Positions 1 through 6,015 of a stretch of 6,567 bases of DNA are shown piece by piece. Source of the stretch: Bdellovibrio sp. (GTDB lineage: Bacteria > Bdellovibrionota > Bdellovibrionia > Bdellovibrionales > Bdellovibrionaceae); assembly GCA_017745015.1 (NCBI GenBank), contig JAGIAF010000186.1:1-6567 (forward strand). Direction: 5' to 3'. The position numbers were made by a program, and so were the translations under genes. The notes beneath the pieces are model-generated. The model did not search any database. It saw nothing but the letters and a program-made list of their open reading frames with translations, and had not been told where the DNA came from. Within the stretch, counting starts at the first letter, position 1. Every line of letters starts with the position of its first letter.

Positions 1-738
1 GATAAGTACGCCGTCGTAGTAATAGACCAAAGGTTGTTGCATGGATTTGGGAAAGCGATTGGAAAAATAAGTGGAATCAGTCCGAGAACCTTCATTGATG
101 TTGAGTGGCTGCTGGTACATCAAAACAGGAGTTGTGGAGCCACATCTTTGATGAACAAGCTCTGAAAGAATTGGGAACAGGTTTGATCGGCGTCTAATTC
201 TTTCGCGAATATCCAAAAGTGTTCCGCCTCTGTCCCTAAAAAGACTGAGGAAATCTCCCCGGACCCCAATCGTGTCTGTCCACCCGTCGTGTCGGTAAAC
301 AAAGCGCACCACCATCGAGGCTGAACCACTGTGAAGTGTATTGTCAGAATAGAATGTCTTTCGGACATTGGCTTCTCGTTCCGAGGAACTCATGAATTTT
401 GCATTACTGTAGAAGGGGTCATTATCGTGAACTAAATCAAGAAGGCGAACTTCGCCATTCCAAATGAGTGACATCCCGCCGCCACCACCTGAGTCTCCGC
501 CAGTGAAGGAATTATTCTTTTGCATTTCGCGGATTTTATCCACCATTGCAGGATTAAGAGTTTTAGGAGAATTGTCAGGAGACGACAGCTGAGATGGCAC
601 ATTAAGCTTCTTAATGGTTGTAAACCCATTGTCATCAAATTTAATAGACGTTTCGGCCTGAGCGCCCAAAGACGTCGTCACGATGAATAAAGCTTGTACG
701 AGATAAGTTTTGAATCCTGCTTTAAAAAGATCTGACAT
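1..738 (-). CDS. Exported protein of unknown function, C-terminus cut by window edge
   Basis: The frame starts at ATG 738 and stays open through 246 codons to the left edge, so the 3' end is missing. A purine-rich Shine-Dalgarno (GGGAGAG) lies just upstream. Residues 1-28 form a classical signal peptide: two lysines early, a hydrophobic stretch around residues 12-24, and an AQA|E cleavage site, so the product is predicted to be exported to the periplasm or beyond. A Gly-rich segment (GGDSGGGGG, residues 80-88) separates a low-complexity Ser/Pro/Asn linker from a folded-looking part that begins IWNGEVRLLDLV. I associate this kind of Gly-rich linker followed by an LLDLV-like segment with exported hypothetical proteins of Bdellovibrio, but that is from memory. 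No catalytic motif is visible and I assign no function. The export call is firm; the role is unknown. Confidence 0.85.
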   Translation of the reverse strand, partial: MSDLFKAGFKTYLVQALFIVTTSLGAQAETSIKFDDNGFTTIKKLNVPSQLSSPDNSPKTLNPAMVDKIREMQKNNSFTGGDSGGGGGMSLIWNGEVRLLDLVHDNDPFYSNAKFMSSSEREANVRKTFYSDNTLHSGSASMVVRFVYRHDGWTDTIGVRGDFLSLFRDRGGTLLDIRERIRRRSNLFPILSELVHQRCGSTTPVLMYQQPLNINEGSRTDSTYFSNRFPKSMQQPLVYYYDGVLI

Positions 739-854
739 ATCTGTCTCTCCCTAACGTTATAAAGAGCAAGAGTTATGCCCTTCTTAATGCGTCTCAAGAT
801 GAGATAGCAACGGGGCGTGTATCCATTTGGTGGTCTTTATCAAATGAAGGCACA

Positions 855-898
855 ATTAAAAAAACAAAGTCAGCTTCTTTATGTAGAAGCTGACTTTG
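855..898 (-). terminator. Intrinsic terminator for the 955-1392 gene
   Basis: A perfect 14-bp inverted repeat (865-878 with 885-898) encloses a 6-nt loop. Read on the minus strand it is followed by GTTTTTTTAATTG, a U-tract. It lies 57 nt after the stop codon of the 955-1392 gene and insulates that gene from the <1-738 gene. The latter must therefore use its own promoter within roughly 739-854; I see no convincing -35/-10 pair there. On the plus strand no U-tract follows, so termination is one-directional. Confidence 0.9.
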
Positions 899-954
899 CT
901 GAATGAGCCCCACTATAGATGCTCACCAGGTCGCCGAAGTGGAACATTCGATCT

Positions 955-1392
955 CTAAAGAACTTGGAACCCAACATAATTACCGAAATCAGTGTTTTCA
1001 TCCCCGAGACATTGGTTTGATTCTGAATCAGAGTGAACAAAGACTACTTGTGGATTTTCAATTGGGCCGACATATTGTCTTACATAAGCATCCTTCTTAT
1101 AGTATTCAACGCGGGAACCGTCGGCACTCAATTGGATCTTAAAAGACACTTTTCTGTCGGATCTAGGCACATCAATGATAAAAAGCACTTTTTCTCCATC
1201 AATTCGAGTTAGAGTAGCACCTGATGAAAGTGGAAGTTCTTGAACCAAGCCATGGTAAAAACACACGGAGCCATTCACAAGCTTCTTGGCCGTTGTCCAC
1301 GCCTCTCCGTGAAGTGACTGAGTCACGCTGCCTGCCCATGAAGTACTTGATAAAGCCATTACTGCGAAAAGAACTTTAAATACTGATTTCAT
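955..1392 (-). CDS. Small exported protein of unknown function
   Basis: 145 residues. The frame extends upstream to an ATG at 1452, but the ATG at 1392 is preferred: it is preceded by GGAGG at ideal distance and begins a clean signal peptide (MKSVFKVLFAVMALSSTSWA, cleavage after A20, SWA|G). The mature protein is about 125 residues, beta-rich in appearance, with exactly two cysteines (C44 and C128) that could form a disulfide in the periplasm. No known domain is recognised. It is transcribed divergently from the TIGR02147-family regulator across a 210-bp gap, which makes it a plausible regulated target (inference). A strong terminator follows 57 nt downstream, so it appears to be a single-gene transcript. 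Confidence 0.85.
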   Translation of the reverse strand: MKSVFKVLFAVMALSSTSWAGSVTQSLHGEAWTTAKKLVNGSVCFYHGLVQELPLSSGATLTRIDGEKVLFIIDVPRSDRKVSFKIQLSADGSRVEYYKKDAYVRQYVGPIENPQVVFVHSDSESNQCLGDENTDFGNYVGFQVL

Positions 1393-1396
1393 AAAA

Positions 1397-1401
1397 CCTC
1401 C
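1397..1401 (-). promoter_or_regulatory. Shine-Dalgarno fixing the start at 1392
   Basis: GGAGG on the minus strand lies 4 nt before the ATG at 1392. It would be internal to the coding region if the upstream ATG at 1452 were used. Together with the signal peptide beginning at 1392, it decides the start. Confidence 0.85.
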
Positions 1402-1509
1402 AAGGTTTGTTTCGTGTTTTCGTTGAGCAGGTTCTAACCTAAAATAACGCAACGCATCTAGGCGGAGTTTTTGAAAAAGGGGCGGGTTTGTTTAAGTGAG
1501 TTATTGTTT

Positions 1510-1539
1510 TTGACGTAACTATATGTAACTACTTACTTT
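1510..1539 (+). promoter_or_regulatory. Candidate promoter overlapped by phased direct repeats
   Basis: TTGACG at 1510-1515 resembles a -35 box (5 of 6). With an 18-bp spacer, TACTTT (1534-1539) is a poor -10 (3 of 6). Two copies of GTAACTA (1515-1521 and 1525-1531) lie in the spacer, offset by exactly 10 bp, one helical turn, which is how tandem sites for one regulator are often arranged. It could serve the 1603 gene and be an operator read by its own product or by another factor. The repeats are certain; the promoter is only suggestive. Confidence 0.3.
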
Positions 1540-1597
1540 TAATGGTCTAGGTCTAAAGGGCTCTGGCCTTCATTTTTCGCGAATTTAAGCCGAAAAA

Positions 1598-1602
1598 GGG
1601 GG
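1598..1602 (+). promoter_or_regulatory. Unusually close G-run before the ATG at 1603
   Basis: An A-run followed by GGGGG directly abuts the ATG at 1603 with no spacer, closer than the usual 5-9 nt. No in-frame upstream start exists in the preceding 60 nt, and the next ATG is about 100 nt downstream, inside the conserved helix-turn-helix region. The start at 1603 is thus kept despite a poor ribosome-binding site, which suggests weak or specially controlled translation. Confidence 0.45.
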
Positions 1603-2445
1603 ATGAGCGAAGCAATCTTACCCAGCGTCTATTCATTTAAGGACTACAAAAAGTATCTGCAGAAGTGGATTGAGTCTCATCCCGCGAAGGGACGGGGGAT
1701 TTTGTCGGCTATGGCGAAATCTCTGCGCAGTCAGACTTCTTTTTTGTCGCAAGTGATTTCGGGAAATTTGAATTTGAGCAGTGAGCAGGCATTGGATCTG
1801 GCTGGCTATTTGAAACTGACTGAGGCTGAGACAGATTATCTGTTGTTGATGGTGAGTTATGCTCGCGCGGGATCTGCTGATTTACGGGCGCGCTTAAAAA
1901 CACAAGTAGAGACGATGAAAGAACTTGGCATGAAGGCGCGAGTGAAGTCTGACATCTCTCATGTTCTTTCAGAAGAAGATCAAAGAATTTACTACAGTGC
2001 TTGGTACTATTCGGTGATTCACATCGCAGCGACTCTGGTGGGAGTTCGTAATAGCAAACAGATTGCCGATAAACTGGGGCTTTCACTTTCTTTGGTGGAA
2101 GGTGTTCTGGAATTTTTATTGGCGAAAGATTTAGTCAGAAAAGATAAAGACGGGCACATCGTCTTTGGTAACAGTCGTTTGCATTTGGATTGGAATTCTC
2201 CTCTGCAAGTTCGTCATCATTCTAATTTTAGAATGCTGGCTATGAACACGGTGGATAAAGGTATCAAGCTGGAAGACCTTCATTACTCTTCCGTGGTCTC
2301 GCTGGCGAATGAAGACTATCAAAGCATCCGCGATACTATCAGTCACATGATTAAAGACGCGAGAACGAAGATTCGTGACTCTGAGCCAGCGGATGAGTTG
2401 GTCTGTTTTTCAGTCGACTTCTTTAGAATCGGGAAGAACGACTAA
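1603..2445 (+). CDS. TIGR02147 / DUF4423-family putative transcriptional regulator
   Basis: 280 residues, close to the usual family length of about 270. Family hallmarks are visible. An N-terminal FKDYKKYL segment (residues 12-19) is followed by a helix-turn-helix-like region at roughly 34-72 (AKSL, QVISG, LSSEQALDLAGYLKL) that resembles XRE-type DNA binding. A hydrophobic YLLLMVSYARAG helix follows near 80-90, then the characteristic YYSAWYYSVIHIAA segment near 130-143. A winged-helix-like part at about 150-190 (IADKLGLSLSLVEGVLEFLLAKDLV then a charged wing) is typical of DUF4423. There is no signal peptide or membrane segment, so it is a cytosolic DNA-binding protein. The family was first noted as a paralogous set in Fibrobacter and is common in Bdellovibrio; its ligands and targets are largely uncharacterised. 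Divergence from an exported-protein gene suggests control of that gene or of itself (inference). Confidence 0.9.
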   Translation: MSEAILPSVYSFKDYKKYLQKWIESHPAKGRGILSAMAKSLRSQTSFLSQVISGNLNLSSEQALDLAGYLKLTEAETDYLLLMVSYARAGSADLRARLKTQVETMKELGMKARVKSDISHVLSEEDQRIYYSAWYYSVIHIAATLVGVRNSKQIADKLGLSLSLVEGVLEFLLAKDLVRKDKDGHIVFGNSRLHLDWNSPLQVRHHSNFRMLAMNTVDKGIKLEDLHYSSVVSLANEDYQSIRDTISHMIKDARTKIRDSEPADELVCFSVDFFRIGKND

Positions 2446-2911
2446 TAATCTAATCAAATCGAGCTGCCGGGCGTTCGCTGGCCCGCTGACTTCTAGGTCG
2501 AACCCATGGTGCGTCTGATCAAGATCGCGAGCCTTTAATTCAGCCTGGTCAAATTGGAAATGCCGGGGGATTTAAGCCAAGGCTTGGTTTCGGACCCCGT
2601 GTCGCCAAAAGGTCCTCAGAATCAATATAATAGGCTTTGTCGACCGTAGGCAGCCGCCTCTATATAAAGTCAGCGTAAAGCCGCCATGACGGCAGCTCCC
2701 AGAGATTCCTTACCTTTTGGCATTTCTTTTGAAGCTTAATAGTGCAATGAAGAATGATGGTACCACCACCTATAAATTAAGGTTTAACGAGATTTTTTCT
2801 TTTGAAAACTGTCAGCGAATTTTGTCACTGTCTCTTTTTGGAGCAAAGTTAATCAAGAAAAACAAATCCGCCAACTTGGCGGCGATTGAAAAGTACAGGT
2901 CAACACTACCA
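2446..2911 (+). other. 466-base gap: GC-rich hairpin-rich part, then AT-rich leader of the hydrolase
   Basis: No frame gives a convincing protein. 2461-2700 is about 55% GC by hand count (65% in 2461-2520), richer than the flanks. It contains several short inverted repeats: CGGGC/GCCCG near 2468-2486 just after the regulator gene, GGACC/GGTCC at 2592-2615, the palindrome CCAAGGCTTGG near 2577-2587, and GCCG/CGGC near 2681-2694. None is followed by a T-run, so I see no intrinsic terminator for the 1603-2445 gene. TATAAT occurs at 2626-2631 without a matching -35. From about 2720 the sequence becomes AT-rich and runs open into the hydrolase frame. TATAAA at 2771-2776 and TTGTCA at 2822-2827 are possible promoter pieces, and CCGCC/GGCGG (2868-2882) is a small hairpin 29 nt before the preferred ATG. 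It could hold an untranslated leader, a structured RNA or remnants of lost sequence; I cannot decide. Confidence 0.4.
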
Positions 2912-4594
2912 ATGACTTTTTCGATCATTTTTATGTTCATTTTCTCTGCGCAGGCCCAAGCTCTCCCTAAAAATCCCATTTCTAAAATTTGTGCTTTTTC
3001 CAGAGGTGACCTGACCTCCTTGAGTAAAAAGGATATCACTACGCTATCAACATCACTAAAAAAGTACCCGAAAGAGTATGTTTCAAATTTTTGCCAAAAT
3101 CCTCAGGTCAAAATGCAAATCGGCCCCATCTCGGCGTATGCTAACGAAAGTGAATTGGCTGTGTTATCTCTGAATCGCTCTGGCGATTTGAAGGGAATCG
3201 CGTTCATGAACTCGTATATTGATTTCACTCAAGTGAATCTTACGATGAGTGATGGAGTACAGCTTCCAACGGTAATTGTTTCTCCCCAGGGGGAGCGTGC
3301 AAATGCGCTAGGTGCAGTTTTAATCAGAACTCCTTATATGCTGAGCAATCTCATGGAATGGAACCAAGCTGTAACTTTGGCAGCAAGGTATCAGGTCAAT
3401 GTTATCTTTCAAGCCGTCCGCGGAACTTTTCTGGCCGGCGGCCAGTTCGAGTGGTTGAATTGGAAACGAGAAGCTCAGGACGCTCAAACCACACTAGATT
3501 GGATGAGCAGTCAGTCTTGGATCTCCAAAGAAATTATTGCCGTCGGTACGTCCTACGACGGATTTTTAGCTATGGCCGCTGGAACCACTAGACATCCGCG
3601 CTTAAAAGCGGTCGTCGCGGCCAGTGGGCCCTGGAATCCGTCGACCGATAGCCTAACCGCAAACGGAGCGCTTCGCCAAGTTTTAGGTTATGTGACCTCC
3701 CTCAATTGGGATGGTGATATAAGTATGACGTCTGACAACACTATCTGGGTCGATCGCATCACGACTAAAACAAGTCCTCATACTGGTGAAGAATTGGTCG
3801 AGCAGGCTCGTAAGGTTTACAACTTAAAATTGGAATCCTTAAAACCGCAAGCGTTAACTGATCAGGCGGACGACTTTGTTGGGGCTTTGAAAAAATCTAC
3901 TGCTCTAATGTTTTATGCATTTGGCATCGAAAATGATTGGGATAGCCGCGAGGTTGTTAATCTGGCTTCTCGCCTGAAAGGATTTAAGAATCACTATTTC
4001 TTTGCTCACGAGCACGGACACACGGACATGGATGTAACGGCATTGGTTCTTGATACAGTCAAAAGTGGAGAGTCAGTTGGCAGCATTAAGGACTTCTATG
4101 ACGAGTTTTGTAGTGAAAAAAGGTTGATTTTTCTAAGCGATGACGGAGGGATCAATTGTCGAAGCAGTCTGCCATTTTTCACAACGCGTGAGCGTAAATT
4201 TCATATAGAAAATATTAAAAATGATCGTCAAAAGTTTCAACTTTTAATTCCATTGGAGGCGATCGACGAGACAGCCGTGCTAGGGCAAATAAAAATGACG
4301 TTAGATGCAAGACTTCCACAATTAGAGCAAGAAACGATGCTAACAATCAACGTTGGAATTTGTCTTGAAAGTGGCAACTGTTACGCGATCGACAGTGTAG
4401 CGACGACAATCGATACTCAGCTTAAATCCGGACGACATCTCTATGATATTATTAGCCAGCATGGAGCTTTTAAAATCCCAAAAGGAAAGTTGGCTCTTTC
4501 ATTACTGTTAACCGATCGTCTGGGGCGAAAATTAAAAGTAGCTCCACTCATTTATATAAAATCTGTGGATTTGATTCTTCCCATTAAAGCTTGA
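2912..4594 (+). CDS. Exported CocE/NonD-type serine hydrolase (peptidase S15 fold)
   Basis: 560 residues from ATG 2912. The N-terminus MTFSIIFMFIFSAQAQALP is a signal peptide (cleavage near AQA|L), so it acts outside the cytoplasm. The nucleophile elbow GTSYDG (Ser near residue 214) has the GxSYxG form of the CocE/NonD and X-Pro dipeptidyl-peptidase (S15) families. RTPY (near 138-141) matches the segment that supplies the oxyanion-hole Tyr. Candidate acid residues lie in ENDWDSREV (near 340-348) and the catalytic His in HEHGHTDMD (near 366-374). The C-terminal ~150 residues look like the beta-sandwich found in this family. Six cysteines fit an oxidised periplasmic fold. Substrate is not predictable: family members cleave acyl esters, beta-lactam acyl side chains or X-Pro peptides. 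The start is uncertain. The same frame is open upstream, with ATG 2747 and TTG 2717 as alternatives, no candidate has a good Shine-Dalgarno, and 2912 is chosen because it places the signal peptide at the N-terminus. The gene stands alone and converges with the 4801-5596 pair. Confidence 0.85.
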   Translation: MTFSIIFMFIFSAQAQALPKNPISKICAFSRGDLTSLSKKDITTLSTSLKKYPKEYVSNFCQNPQVKMQIGPISAYANESELAVLSLNRSGDLKGIAFMNSYIDFTQVNLTMSDGVQLPTVIVSPQGERANALGAVLIRTPYMLSNLMEWNQAVTLAARYQVNVIFQAVRGTFLAGGQFEWLNWKREAQDAQTTLDWMSSQSWISKEIIAVGTSYDGFLAMAAGTTRHPRLKAVVAASGPWNPSTDSLTANGALRQVLGYVTSLNWDGDISMTSDNTIWVDRITTKTSPHTGEELVEQARKVYNLKLESLKPQALTDQADDFVGALKKSTALMFYAFGIENDWDSREVVNLASRLKGFKNHYFFAHEHGHTDMDVTALVLDTVKSGESVGSIKDFYDEFCSEKRLIFLSDDGGINCRSSLPFFTTRERKFHIENIKNDRQKFQLLIPLEAIDETAVLGQIKMTLDARLPQLEQETMLTINVGICLESGNCYAIDSVATTIDTQLKSGRHLYDIISQHGAFKIPKGKLALSLLLTDRLGRKLKVAPLIYIKSVDLILPIKA

Positions 4595-4800
4595 AGACCC
4601 AGGAATTGCTTCTCCTCATTGGCAGGAAGAATAGTTGGTGAAAGTTACAGCTGGTTTGACAACACTTCGTTCTTAGCTAGTATTTCATTTTATGTCTAAT
4701 TCGTAGATTTAATATAACACCCCATTATTTGATGCCGAGACTTACGGAATTCCTCGTTCTGAGAGAGAAAGAATGGAGCCGGCTTTTACAGAGGGCGTAT

Positions 4801-5043
4801 TTAAATCAATTTAATGTCAGTGGGGAATTGATTCCATACGTCCATCATCGGATCATCCAAATCAGCAATTTTGCCTGGCTCCGTATCACGCGCATTCCAG
4901 GCAATATTCAAATGATGATAGACGTGTTGAACTCCACTATAGAGTTCAGCGTGGGAGATATCGCCACGCTTTAATTTTTTCATCAAAGTTTCTATCTCTT
5001 CCTGGATCTCTTCAAAGTTGTACAAGATAAACTTGTGATTCAT
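4801..5043 (-). CDS. Small cytosolic hypothetical protein, second gene of a pair with the SnoaL-like gene
   Basis: 80 residues, starting ATG 5043, only 13 nt after the stop of the SnoaL-like gene on the same strand, so the two are very likely co-transcribed. There is no signal peptide. The N-terminal half is predicted helical and charged (EEIQEEIETLMKKLKRGDISHAEL split over residues 11-34), followed by the aromatic/His-rich segment VQHVYHHLNIAWNARD (near 39-54), which looks conserved and could bind metal or a partner through its three His. The C-terminus is acidic. The Shine-Dalgarno is weak: AGGA lies about 18 nt upstream, inside the end of the preceding gene, which suggests translational coupling. 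I do not recognise a named family. A plus-strand frame overlaps it antisense, but its composition is not protein-like. Confidence 0.7.
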   Translation of the reverse strand: MNHKFILYNFEEIQEEIETLMKKLKRGDISHAELYSGVQHVYHHLNIAWNARDTEPGKIADLDDPMMDVWNQFPTDIKLI

Positions 5044-5056
5044 ATAAATTCTATTT

Positions 5057-5596
5057 CTACTTTCCTAAGCCAAGCTGATTCATATAAGTCTGATTATCCC
5101 AGAACAAATATTCCTCATCGAAGTTGCCATCTTTTGTCCAGTGACTGAATGTCGCCATGGGAATTTTAAACGATTTATTTGTCGGCTGAATTATTTTGCC
5201 GTCTGGAGTTTTCATCGGCTTTGTAAATGTACCTTCCATAATTCCATAAACCGCTGTCCAATCTCCTTGACCTACTTTAATCGGATGTTCTTTGATGCGA
5301 GTGTCGGGAGCATAGGTAAACATATATTTCAGATCCTCAATATGCTTTTCGATACCCACAGTAACATGACCATCGGGCCAGTGCACTTTAACATCTTTTG
5401 TGTGACTTCTTTTAAGCTCGTCCCACTTCTGATTTGAAAATACATTAAAATCCAGGTCATCAAATGTTTTTAAATTCTGTTCAATTTTCTTTTGAAGCGC
5501 CTCAAAATCTGCCTGTTTCTTATCTTTTGCATGGGCGGCGGATAAAGAGAAGCAGGCTAGAAGCATGAAAGCAGATTTTAAAACTGTGGTTTTCAT
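5057..5596 (-). CDS. Exported SnoaL-like (NTF2-fold) protein
   Basis: 179 residues. The frame runs upstream to an ATG at 5683, but ATG 5596 is chosen because a full AAAGGAGGA Shine-Dalgarno precedes it and a signal peptide starts there (MKTTVLKSAFMLLACFSLSA, cleavage after AHA at residue 23). LLAC at residues 12-15 could alternatively act as a lipobox, but the hydrophobic stretch before it is short, so type I cleavage is favoured. The mature part is one NTF2-like domain of the SnoaL/ester-cyclase type: an amphipathic helix, FSNQKWDELKRSHTKDVKVH with WPDGH, a G-x-E-K-H-I-E-D-L helix, strands ending GIMEGTFT, and the family-like end EEYLFWDNQTYMNQLGL. SnoaL relatives cyclise polyketides or bind small ligands, and many exported ones have no known substrate. 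No polyketide genes are nearby, so an uncharacterised ligand-binding or catalytic role is likelier. It leads a two-gene unit with the 80-residue protein. Confidence 0.82.
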   Translation of the reverse strand: MKTTVLKSAFMLLACFSLSAAHAKDKKQADFEALQKKIEQNLKTFDDLDFNVFSNQKWDELKRSHTKDVKVHWPDGHVTVGIEKHIEDLKYMFTYAPDTRIKEHPIKVGQGDWTAVYGIMEGTFTKPMKTPDGKIIQPTNKSFKIPMATFSHWTKDGNFDEEYLFWDNQTYMNQLGLGK

Positions 5597-5601
5597 GAGA
5601 G

Positions 5602-5610
5602 TCCTCCTTT
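5602..5610 (-). promoter_or_regulatory. Strong Shine-Dalgarno fixing the start at 5596
   Basis: AAAGGAGGA on the minus strand, 5 nt before the ATG at 5596, is an almost complete anti-16S match. It lies inside the frame that extends to the upstream ATG at 5683, so the longer start is rejected. Confidence 0.9.
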
Positions 5611-5823
5611 GTGTGCTGTTGTTTTGCCTTACGCAGTATCGATCCATTTTTCTCGTTTGATTAGACCCAAGGTAACAAATCACTATTCAGACTAAGGAAT
5701 CGAAAAGTCCGTTTGAATCAGAACATGTTGCTTGGCAACCTAACGAGTCTTGCTTTATGGCGCAGTGCACCCTCTTGGCGGTCGCGAGTGGACCGGTCTC
5801 TAAAAATGATGCGACATAGTCAC

Positions 5824-5853
5824 TTGACGGATTAGGTGTAACTTCAGTAGAAG
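5824..5853 (+). promoter_or_regulatory. Candidate promoter of the leader RNA
   Basis: TTGACG (5824-5829, 5 of 6 to the -35 consensus) and TAGAAG (5848-5853, 4 of 6 to the -10) are separated by 18 bp. Transcription would begin near 5860, giving an RNA of about 125 nt ending at the terminator at 5984. This is pattern matching only, and the housekeeping consensus of this organism is assumed. Confidence 0.3.
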
Positions 5854-5859
5854 CTAAAC

Positions 5860-5984
5860 CGGTGGGTAGGTGGTGCATAGCCCCCTAGCTACCAGTGTTC
5901 TTAGGATGCGTTCCTAAGAAGGTTTCTCCAGAAATGAGCCTCTGAGAGAAATATTAAAACCTGCGGAAACGTAGGTTTTTTTTT
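5860..5984 (+). ncRNA. Candidate structured leader RNA or small RNA ending in a terminator
   Basis: Three hairpins follow each other closely on the plus strand: a perfect 9-bp stem with a 5-nt loop (5898-5906 with 5912-5920); a 10-bp stem with one bulged A (5923-5932 with 5941-5951); and the terminator hairpin (5956-5979). Upstream lies GGTGGGTAGGTGG (5861-5873), which can pair with CTACC at 5889-5893 or form a two-tier G-quadruplex. AGGTTT at 5920-5925 is identical to the right arm of the terminator stem. It can therefore pair with the left arm AAACCT (5957-5962), opening both the terminator and parts of hairpins 1 and 2. This mutually exclusive arrangement is typical of attenuators and riboswitches. 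It matches no RNA class I know. The alternative is an independent small RNA upstream of the 6016 gene. The fold and the role are inferred; the inverted repeats are directly visible. Confidence 0.4.
5956..5984 (+). terminator. Intrinsic terminator immediately upstream of the 95-residue protein gene
   Basis: A 10-bp stem (5956-5965 with 5970-5979, one G.U pair) closed by a GAAA tetraloop overlaps a run of nine T (5976-5984). It is a textbook plus-strand terminator, yet no plus-strand coding gene lies upstream: the nearest upstream gene is on the minus strand. The ribosome-binding site of the next gene begins 18 nt after the T-run, so that gene must either be transcribed through it (attenuation) or start inside or just after it. 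Confidence 0.88.
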
Positions 5985-6002
5985 GCCCAAAATCTATCCC
6001 AG

Positions 6003-6009
6003 AAAGGAG
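6003..6009 (+). promoter_or_regulatory. Shine-Dalgarno of the 95-residue protein
   Basis: AAAGGAG lies 6 nt before the ATG at 6016. It shows that the ATG, not the in-frame TTG at 5983 inside the terminator T-run, is the start. Confidence 0.88.
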
Positions 6010-6015
6010 CTCCTC

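Larger units (their letters stand above)
5597..5855. other. Non-coding stretch upstream of the SnoaL-like pair, rich in short hairpins
   Basis: No convincing gene. A 63-codon minus-strand frame (5687-5878) has no recognisable protein character. Short inverted repeats include GTTGC/GCAAC with a 3-nt loop (5727-5739) and GGTC/GACC (near 5780-5794). The promoter of the minus-strand pair must lie near 5611-5720; TCTAAT (minus strand, near 5658-5663) is a possible -10, but I find no paired -35. On the plus strand this stretch may carry the promoter or 5' part of the leader RNA described next. Confidence 0.4.

Noticed and set aside
120..638. Two shorter minus-strand frames (120-368 and 432-638)
   Set aside because: Both lie in another frame inside the long open frame from 738 to the window edge, which has a signal peptide and ribosome-binding site.
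903..1142. Plus-strand frame antisense to the 955-1392 gene
   Set aside because: The minus-strand frame has a strong Shine-Dalgarno, a signal peptide and a terminator; the plus frame has none of these.
2490..2515. tRNA-like T-loop (minus strand GGGTTCGACCT)
   Set aside because: The bases flanking the loop do not form a T-stem, and no D-arm, anticodon arm or acceptor stem can be found around it.
4729..4974. Plus-strand frame in the convergent gap, overlapping the 80-residue protein
   Set aside because: It lacks a Shine-Dalgarno and protein-like composition and is mostly antisense to a better-supported gene.
5687..5878. Minus-strand 63-codon frame starting ATG 5878 after a G-run
   Set aside because: It has no recognisable domain, signal peptide or coherent hydrophobic pattern, the G-run is too close to the ATG, and the frame overlaps the structured plus-strand leader. 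Probably a chance frame, though a short peptide cannot be excluded.
5684..5984. Known housekeeping RNA (6S, SRP RNA, RNase P RNA, tmRNA) or a common riboswitch
   Set aside because: I searched by eye for their conserved core motifs and found none; only the generic hairpins and terminator are visible.
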